In this document: positions 1 through 4,201 of the stretch, piece after piece | Layout: each line of letters opens with the position of its first letter | Position numbering within the stretch: position 1 is the stretch's first letter | NCBI GenBank assembly: GCA_026983815.1 | Contig: JALSTJ010000444.1 | Span: forward strand, 1 to 6,236 | Direction of reading: 5' to 3' | Source: Flavobacteriales bacterium | Lineage (GTDB): Bacteria; Bacteroidota; Bacteroidia; Flavobacteriales; Flavobacteriaceae | DNA: 6,236 bases | Made by a program: the position numbers and the translations under genes | The notes under the pieces: generated by a model | The model's input: the letters and a program-made list of their open reading frames with translations, nothing else | The model's database searches: none | Told to the model about the DNA's origin: nothing

Positions 1-63
1 ATCTTTACGGCAATTCTTTCAGTTTTTGGCTTATTGATGATTGAATTGCGTAAGAAGAAATAA
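1..63 (+). CDS. C-terminal end of a membrane protein (partial)
   Basis: Frame 1 is open from the window edge to a TAA at 61-63 and gives 20 residues, IFTAILSVFGLLMIELRKKK. A hydrophobic stretch that looks like the end of a transmembrane helix is followed by a basic tail (RKKK), which by the positive-inside rule would lie in the cytoplasm. The rest of the gene is outside the window, so the family cannot be named. That it is a real gene end rather than chance is supported by the helix-plus-basic-tail pattern, the TAA stop, and the promoter-bearing gap that follows. Confidence 0.6.
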   Translation: MFTAILSVFGLLMIELRKKK

Positions 64-109
64 TTTCTTAAAAAAAACTTAAATATCATATATTTTTTTG
101 CAAAATTGT

Positions 110-117
110 TATTTTTG
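110..117 (+). promoter_or_regulatory. Bacteroidota-type -7 promoter element upstream of rocD
   Basis: TATTTTTG is a perfect match to the Bacteroidota -7 consensus TAnnTTTG. It lies 27 bases before the rocD ATG, so transcription would start near 122-124 with a leader of roughly 20 bases. A TTTG at 97-100 resembles the -33 element but is only 9 bases upstream, too close for the usual spacing of about 17-23. The call therefore rests on the -7 box and its position alone. The leader has no Shine-Dalgarno sequence and is A-rich just before the ATG, as is usual in this phylum. Confidence 0.55.
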
Positions 118-144
118 TTAGCATTAAATTTATAATCCAAAAAA

Positions 145-1404
145 ATGAATACACAAATACAATCAAGAATAAGTAAGCAAGAAGCTATTGCATTAGAGGA
201 TAAATACGGCGCACATAATTATCATCCATTGCCGGTTGTTTTGACCAAAGGTAAAGGAGTTTATGTATGGGATGTTGATGGTAAGCGATATTATGACTTT
301 CTTTCTGCATATTCGGCTGTTAATCAGGGTCATAGTCATCCCAAAATTGTAAATGCCTTAAAAGAACAAGCCGATCGATTGGCGTTGACTTCCCGTGCAT
401 TTTACAATGATAAATTGGGTGCATATGAAAAATTTGCAACCGAATATTTTGGTTACAACAAACTATTACCCATGAATACGGGTGCCGAAGCAGTTGAAAC
501 CGCCATTAAATTGGCAAGAAAGTGGGCTTATGAGAAAAAAGGAATTCCCGAGAATCAAGCAAATATTATTGTAGCCAAAGGAAATTTTCACGGAAGAACT
601 ACAACAATTATTTCTTTTTCAAATGATCCGGAAGCTAGAGATCATTTTGGACCTTATACCCCGGGATTTACCAAGATCCCTTACAATGATTTGCAAGCAC
701 TGGAAGAAGCCATAAAGTCCAATCCCAACACCATTGGTTTTTTAGTAGAACCCATTCAAGGTGAAGCAGGAGTTATGGTTCCTGATGAAGGATATCTGAA
801 AGGAGCCAAAGAAATTTGTGAAAAATACGGATGTTTATTTATCGCAGATGAGGTGCAAACAGGAATTGCCAGAACAGGGAAGCTTTTAGCTGTTCATCAT
901 GAAAACGTTCGTCCGGATATACTAATTCTTGGCAAAGCACTTTCCGGAGGAGTTTATCCGGTTTCAGCGGTTCTTGCCGATGATGAAATTATGCTTTCAA
1001 TTAAACCCGGACAACATGGTTCTACTTTTGGAGGAAACCCAATAGCCGCTAATGTAGCTATAGCAGCTTTGACGGTAGTAAAAGAAGAAAAATTAGCAGA
1101 AAATGCAGATAAAATGGGAAAAATTTTTCGACAAGAAATCCAAAAAATAGTCGATACTTCCAAATTTGTAAAAAAAGTTAGAGGAAAAGGTTTGTTAAAT
1201 GCAGTAATTATTAACGATACCGAAGATAGTGATACAGCTTGGAATATCTGTTTGAAATTAGCGGAAAATGGTGTATTGGCAAAACCAACTCATGGAAATA
1301 TTATCCGTTTTGCTCCTCCATTGGTAATTAATGAAGAACAAATGCATGAAGCTTTGGATATGATTAAGAAATCAATTGCAGACTATGAGCAAGAAAACCT
1401 ATAA
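145..1404 (+). CDS. rocD: Ornithine aminotransferase (ornithine-oxo-acid transaminase)
   Basis: This cytoplasmic PLP enzyme transfers the delta-amino group of ornithine to 2-oxoglutarate, giving glutamate-5-semialdehyde (which cyclises to pyrroline-5-carboxylate) and glutamate. It links arginine/ornithine use to proline and glutamate. The 419 residues match the known family from end to end, including human OAT as I recall it. Visible features are YGAHNYHPLP near 21-30, SAYSAVNQGH (54-63) with the family's substrate-binding tyrosine, the NTGAE cofactor-phosphate loop (111-115), VEPIQGEAGV (201-210), IADEVQTG with the PLP-ring aspartate D235, the Schiff-base lysine K264 in LGKALSGG, HGSTFGG (291-297), and IIRFAPPL (386-393) with the carboxylate-binding arginine R388. 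The ATG at 145 gives the expected N-terminus. The gene is first in its cluster, behind a -7 promoter box, and its last 20 bases overlap the next gene. All expected catalytic residues are present. Confidence 0.96.
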   Translation: MNTQIQSRISKQEAIALEDKYGAHNYHPLPVVLTKGKGVYVWDVDGKRYYDFLSAYSAVNQGHSHPKIVNALKEQADRLALTSRAFYNDKLGAYEKFATEYFGYNKLLPMNTGAEAVETAIKLARKWAYEKKGIPENQANIIVAKGNFHGRTTTIISFSNDPEARDHFGPYTPGFTKIPYNDLQALEEAIKSNPNTIGFLVEPIQGEAGVMVPDEGYLKGAKEICEKYGCLFIADEVQTGIARTGKLLAVHHENVRPDILILGKALSGGVYPVSAVLADDEIMLSIKPGQHGSTFGGNPIAANVAIAALTVVKEEKLAENADKMGKIFRQEIQKIVDTSKFVKKVRGKGLLNAVIINDTEDSDTAWNICLKLAENGVLAKPTHGNIIRFAPPLVINEEQMHEALDMIKKSIADYEQENL

Positions 1405-1690
1405 AAAACCGAGAAAAATTCAGTTTTTCTATTTCCTCCTGATGTTTATTTCGGGAGGAATACTTTTCTTTTTAAAAACTTTGCCCGACAGTGACCAGAA
1501 TATTTGGCTAATGCTGATTTTGTTGGTAATTTTAATGTTTAGTCTGCTGAAATCCACCCAAAATTGGGCTTATGATAACCCGAAAAATAGGGAAGAAGAA
1601 GATTCTGAAAAAATCGTTTATAAGGAGAAAGATATTCCGGATTTGAACGAAATGATTAAAAATATTAAAGATAAAAAATCTCTAAATTGA
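1385..1690 (+). CDS. Small two-helix membrane protein of unknown function
   Basis: I do not recognise a named family. From the ATG at 1385 the protein has 101 residues. A very basic start (MSKKTYKKPRK) is followed by hydrophobic helices at about 13-31 and 39-55, separated by a short polar turn (KTLPDSDQN), and then a highly charged tail (about 60-101). By the positive-inside rule both ends should be cytoplasmic, making a helical hairpin in the inner membrane. The frame is open to a TTG at 1376, but the ATG three codons later is preferred. The start lies 20 bases inside rocD, and its TGA shares its last base with the ATG of the Smr gene (TGATG), so the three genes are probably co-transcribed and translationally coupled. 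That it is a real gene is likely; its role is unknown. Confidence 0.8.
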   Translation: MSKKTYKKPRKIQFFYFLLMFISGGILFFLKTLPDSDQNIWLMLILLVILMFSLLKSTQNWAYDNPKNREEEDSEKIVYKEKDIPDLNEMIKNIKDKKSLN

Positions 1691-2202
1691 TGAAAATTGG
1701 TGATTTTGTTGCTCATAAAGACCAAGATATCAAGGGGAAAATAGTCAGCATCCATAAAAATTTTTGCACCATTCTTTCTGATGAAGGTTTTGAATATTCT
1801 TTTGAGAAAAATAATTTGGTTTTGATAGGCGATTTATTGGAAAATGCACTTGTCAATCAAAAAATTAAACCCAAAGAATCATTTCAAAAAAAATTGAAAA
1901 AAACAAAATCATTCAAAATACCGGAATTTGATTTGCATATTGAAAAAATTCAACCCAAACACAAGCATTTATCATCGGGACAGAAACTTCAAATTCAATT
2001 AGAGGAGGTTCAAAGAGTTCTCAACCGGATGAAGCCTTTGCACCATCCCGAGATAATTTTTATTCATGGTCATGGGAGATCTGTTCTTAAAAAGGAATTA
2101 CAAGCACTATTGAAAAATAAAGGTTTTGAATTTTATGATGCTTCTTTTGCAAAATATGGAGGTGGAGCTTTGAGGGTAATCCTCAATAACAAAAAAAAAT
2201 AA
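1690..2202 (+). CDS. Small Smr-domain protein (MutS2 C-terminal-like)
   Basis: The protein has 170 residues from the ATG at 1690; a TTG one codon earlier is less likely. The N-terminal ~50 residues (MKIGDFVAHKDQDIKGKIVSI onward, 20 residues quoted as far as VS) look like a small beta-barrel, SH3- or KOW-like, as in the N-terminal parts of other Bacteroidota Smr proteins. A lysine-rich linker (about 58-76) follows, then an Smr domain (about 79-166) with DLHIE (81-85), the HGHGR loop (126-130, equivalent to the family HGxG motif) and the C-terminal DASFAKYGGGALRVIL. Smr domains bind nucleic acid, and several act as DNA or RNA endonucleases in MutS2 and related proteins. The MutS ATPase domains are absent here, so mismatch repair should not be assumed. 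The DLHI form of the first motif, rather than DLHG, is familiar from Bacteroidota homologues. The coding region ends in nine consecutive A bases before TAA. Confidence 0.85.
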   Translation: MKIGDFVAHKDQDIKGKIVSIHKNFCTILSDEGFEYSFEKNNLVLIGDLLENALVNQKIKPKESFQKKLKKTKSFKIPEFDLHIEKIQPKHKHLSSGQKLQIQLEEVQRVLNRMKPLHHPEIIFIHGHGRSVLKKELQALLKNKGFEFYDASFAKYGGGALRVILNNKKK

Positions 2203-2217
2203 ATTCTCTATTTTATT

Positions 2218-2230
2218 GTTTAAATTAAAC
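2218..2230. promoter_or_regulatory. 13-base palindrome just upstream of a -7 box (possible operator)
   Basis: GTTTAA-A-TTAAAC is a perfect dyad of 6-base arms around one central base, ending one base before the TATTTTTG box at 2232. Its place in the promoter spacer fits a repressor or activator site. With a one-base centre it is better read as a protein-binding dyad than as a hairpin. In AT-rich DNA such a dyad can arise by chance, so this is a suggestion from position and symmetry only. No second copy was noticed in the window. Confidence 0.25.
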
Positions 2231-2231
2231 G

Positions 2232-2239
2232 TATTTTTG
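2232..2239 (+). promoter_or_regulatory. Bacteroidota-type -7 promoter element for the second cluster
   Basis: TATTTTTG is identical to the box upstream of rocD and matches TAnnTTTG exactly. It ends 17 bases before the ATG at 2257, implying a leader of only about 10 bases. A TTG at 2216-2218 is just 13 bases upstream, short of the usual -33 spacing, so no convincing -33 element is seen. The 54-base gap between the Smr stop and this ATG also holds a GTTTAAATTAAAC palindrome. I see no clear GC-rich terminator for the upstream cluster, so some read-through into the second cluster is possible. Confidence 0.5.
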
Positions 2240-2256
2240 TAATTCAAAATTTTATT

Positions 2257-2526
2257 ATGGTCAAGTTGATATTTTTAACCTTATTAATACTATCATTGGG
2301 AGTAGTTGGAATTGCTATTAAAATCATTATCAAAAAAAATGGAAGAATAGAAGGAACCTGTGCCAGTTTAAATCCTGAAACTAATCCTGACAACAAACCC
2401 TGTTCTTTTTGTGGAAGAACGCGGGAAGAATACGAAGGGAATTGTGACCACGAATTACACAGAAAAATTGCCGTGGAAAAAGAAAAAGGAGATTTGACCA
2501 AGTTTTTTGAACAATTGAGTAAGTAA
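2257..2526 (+). CDS. Single-helix membrane protein with four conserved-looking cysteines
   Basis: The 89-residue protein has an N-terminal hydrophobic helix (about 4-25) followed by IKKNGR and a soluble domain. The domain carries four cysteines: C35 in GTCASLNP, C49 and C52 in CSFCGR, and C63 in GNCDH, with H65 and H68 nearby. The CxxC pair with two flanking cysteines suggests a metal (Zn or Fe) or Fe-S binding site. I recall flavobacterial proteins of this form annotated only as 'membrane or secreted protein'. The layout of one helix, a basic turn, then G-(S/T)-C and further cysteines also resembles NqrM, the small maturation factor of Na+-translocating NADH:quinone reductase. That resemblance is an inference, and no nqr gene is in the window. 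It heads the second cluster, 6 bases before the glycosyltransferase. Confidence 0.8.
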   Translation: MVKLIFLTLLILSLGVVGIAIKIIIKKNGRIEGTCASLNPETNPDNKPCSFCGRTREEYEGNCDHELHRKIAVEKEKGDLTKFFEQLSK

Positions 2527-2532
2527 AAAATA

Positions 2533-3663
2533 ATGTTTTTGAATATTTTATTTTATATTTTTATCGTAAGCATTTTTATCCAGTTCCTTTATTATTTTCT
2601 GATTTTCCGAAAGTTTGTTTTTTATATCCCTTCTTCAAAAAAACCTGCGGATTTTAAACCTGTTTCTGTAATCATTTGTGCCAAAAACGAAGAAAAAAAT
2701 CTGGAACAATTTTTACCTGAGATTTATCAACAAGATTATCCTGATTTTGAAGTGGTATTGATTGATGACCGTTCAATTGATCGCACATGGGATATAATGG
2801 ATACTTTCAAGCAAAAATATCCAAAAAATACCAAAGTAGTTCGAGTAGATTTTTCTAATAATCCAAGATTTGTTGGAAACAAAAAATATGCTTTAACCCT
2901 TGGTATAAAAGCAGCTACTCATCCAAATTTATTATTTACGGATGCCGATTGCAAACCTGTTTCAAAATATTGGATTTCCCAAATGATGTCCAAAATGCAA
3001 ACACCTAAGCAATTGATTTTGGGATATGGAAAATACCAAACCAAGCCGGGATTTCTCAATAAATTGATACGCTATGAAACACTTCAAACGGGATTGCAAT
3101 ATTTTTCTTATGCATTAATAGGTAAAGCTTATATGGGCGTTGGGAGAAATTTGGCATATACTAAAGATTTATTTTTTGGTAATAATGGTTTTTATAATCA
3201 TATGGATGTATTATCCGGTGATGATGATTTATTTGTAAATGAAGTCGCTACTGATGAAAATACGGATATTTGTATTCATCCAAATTCTTTTACGGAATCA
3301 ATACCTAAAGAAAATTTTGGTGAGTGGATCTTTCAAAAAAGAAGACATATTTCAACTGCTCGATATTATAAGTTTATCCATAAAATTTTATTGGGTTTAT
3401 ATCATTTTTCATTACAGTTATTTTATTTGTCGGCTATTGTTTTACTTATAAGAAACTATCATTGGAAAATCGTTGTTTTTCTGGTTTTGTTGAGATTTGT
3501 TTTTTGGTATATTATCAATTTTAATGTAGCAAAAAAACTTCAAGAAAAAGGGATTGTTTGGTGGCTCATTTTTTTGGAACCATTTTTGATGTTGTTTCAA
3601 ATATATATATATGTTTATAACTTATTCAAAAAACCTAAACTTTGGAAGACCTCAATCAACTAA
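2533..3663 (+). CDS. Membrane-anchored family 2 glycosyltransferase
   Basis: This 376-residue protein probably transfers a sugar from a nucleotide-sugar donor at the cytoplasmic face of the inner membrane; donor and acceptor cannot be read from sequence. An N-terminal helix (about 4-25) is followed by a GT-A catalytic domain: VSVIICAKNEEKNL (44-57), LIDDRS (76-81) for the nucleotide, TDADC (136-140) as the DxD metal site, GVGRNLAY (202-209), SGDDDLF (228-234) with the likely catalytic acidic group, and QKRRH (268-272). The last motif stands where processive GT2 enzymes have QxxRW, with histidine replacing tryptophan. Three or so hydrophobic segments (about 286-305, 312-330, 342-364) close the protein. 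This resembles hyaluronan/cellulose-synthase-like and hopanoid-type GT2 enzymes in general shape. The last 22 bases overlap the sigma-factor gene. An (AT)6 run at 3601-3612 encodes part of the last helix. Confidence 0.9.
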   Translation: MFLNILFYIFIVSIFIQFLYYFLIFRKFVFYIPSSKKPADFKPVSVIICAKNEEKNLEQFLPEIYQQDYPDFEVVLIDDRSIDRTWDIMDTFKQKYPKNTKVVRVDFSNNPRFVGNKKYALTLGIKAATHPNLLFTDADCKPVSKYWISQMMSKMQTPKQLILGYGKYQTKPGFLNKLIRYETLQTGLQYFSYALIGKAYMGVGRNLAYTKDLFFGNNGFYNHMDVLSGDDDLFVNEVATDENTDICIHPNSFTESIPKENFGEWIFQKRRHISTARYYKFIHKILLGLYHFSLQLFYLSAIVLLIRNYHWKIVVFLVLLRFVFWYIINFNVAKKLQEKGIVWWLIFLEPFLMLFQIYIYVYNLFKKPKLWKTSIN

Positions 3664-4184
3664 TCAATTCAGCAATTAATGGTAATCAATCTGCATATAA
3701 ACAGCTTTTGAATGCTTATTGGAATGATGTTTTTCGTTTTCAAAAATCACGCATTCACAATCAAAATGATGCAGAAGATATTACCATTCAAACTTTTGCC
3801 AAAGCTTTTACCAACCTCAAACAATTCAATCCCGATTATGATTTTAAAAATTGGTTATTAATGATTTCCAAACAAGTTTACATAGATAATCAACGCAAAA
3901 AGAAAATGGATTTTGTTTCTATCAAAGAAAACAATGAAGTTTTTCGTTTGCCTGATAAAGGAATGTCAGCAGATGACCGTTTGATCTTGGAACAAAATCT
4001 CATGCAATTGAAACGAGCAATTAATCAGTTAAAACCCAATTACCAAGAAGTTATTAAATTGAGATATTTTGATGATTTATCCTATAAGGAGATAGCTGAA
4101 CGCATAGGAGAACCATTAAACAATGTAAAGGTTAAATTGCTACGGGCAAAAAAGTTATTAGAAAAATTACTGAAAAAAGATTAA
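3642..4184 (+). CDS. RNA polymerase sigma factor, sigma-70 family, ECF type
   Basis: The 180-residue protein has only regions 2 and 4, as in ECF sigma factors. Region 2 spans about 12-88, with YKQLLNAYWNDVFRF (19-33) and DAEDITIQTFAKAF (43-56), then FKNWLLMISKQVYIDN (68-83). Region 4 spans about 123-176, with LKPNYQEVIKLRYFDDLSYKE cut here to its hallmarks: LRYFDDLSYKEIAERIG (140-156) and the recognition helix NNVKVKLLRAKKLL (160-173). The start is forced: an in-frame TAA at 3636-3638 leaves a TTG at 3642 as the only usual start before region 2. It lies 22 bases inside the glycosyltransferase gene, which suggests translational coupling. No anti-sigma factor or membrane sensor gene is adjacent; the gene downstream is convergent. 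Its target promoters and signal are unknown. Confidence 0.93.
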   Translation: MEDLNQLINSAINGNQSAYKQLLNAYWNDVFRFQKSRIHNQNDAEDITIQTFAKAFTNLKQFNPDYDFKNWLLMISKQVYIDNQRKKKMDFVSIKENNEVFRLPDKGMSADDRLILEQNLMQLKRAINQLKPNYQEVIKLRYFDDLSYKEIAERIGEPLNNVKVKLLRAKKLLEKLLKKD

Positions 4185-4201
4185 TCCATTTGATCTAATA
4201 A
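4155..4201. terminator. Possible weak bidirectional terminator over the convergent stops
   Basis: TTATTAGA (4155-4162) and TCTAATAA (4194-4201) are perfect 8-base inverted arms flanking the shared stop codons. The + strand continues into AAATTTTT just after the right arm, and the - strand into CTTTTTTGCC just after the left arm, so each direction has a T run. The arms are AT-rich and the loop is 31 bases, so the structure would be weak. A smaller palindrome, GATTAATC (4179-4186), covers the stops. Reported because two convergent genes without a gap need a shared stop signal somewhere here. Confidence 0.25.

Noticed and set aside
55..97. Terminator for the upstream gene: AAGAAA-TAA-TTTCTT (55-69) or AAATAT-CAT-ATATTT (81-95) followed by T bases
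   Set aside because: Both stems are 6 base pairs and almost pure A/T. The first is followed by A bases rather than T, and the second is too unstable to call in this composition.
954..1163. A 69-codon open frame on the - strand
   Set aside because: It lies wholly inside rocD, which has full family similarity; the translation shows no recognisable domain, and there is no promoter.
1886..2199. Runs of 8 A (1886-1893) and 9 A (2191-2199) in the Smr gene as slippage sites
   Set aside because: Both encode lysines in a linker or at the very C-terminus, and the reading frame is intact. The second run could change only the last residues, so no programmed frameshift is indicated.
1690..2202. Full MutS/MutS2 mismatch-repair protein
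   Set aside because: Only the Smr domain and a short N-terminal barrel are present; there is no Walker A motif or MutS core, and the frame is not truncated.
2244..2501. An 85-codon open frame on the - strand
   Set aside because: It is the antisense of the four-cysteine membrane protein gene. The sense frame has a helix, a CxxC pair and a promoter, whereas the antisense translation shows nothing coherent.
3239..3451. A 70-codon + strand frame inside the glycosyltransferase gene
   Set aside because: It is an out-of-frame overlap with a well-supported catalytic domain, and its hydrophobic character only reflects AT-rich codons.
3601..3612. An (AT)6 dinucleotide run that might be phase-variable
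   Set aside because: Six units is short for slippage-based switching, and the run encodes an ordinary IYIY stretch of a transmembrane helix in an AT-rich genome.
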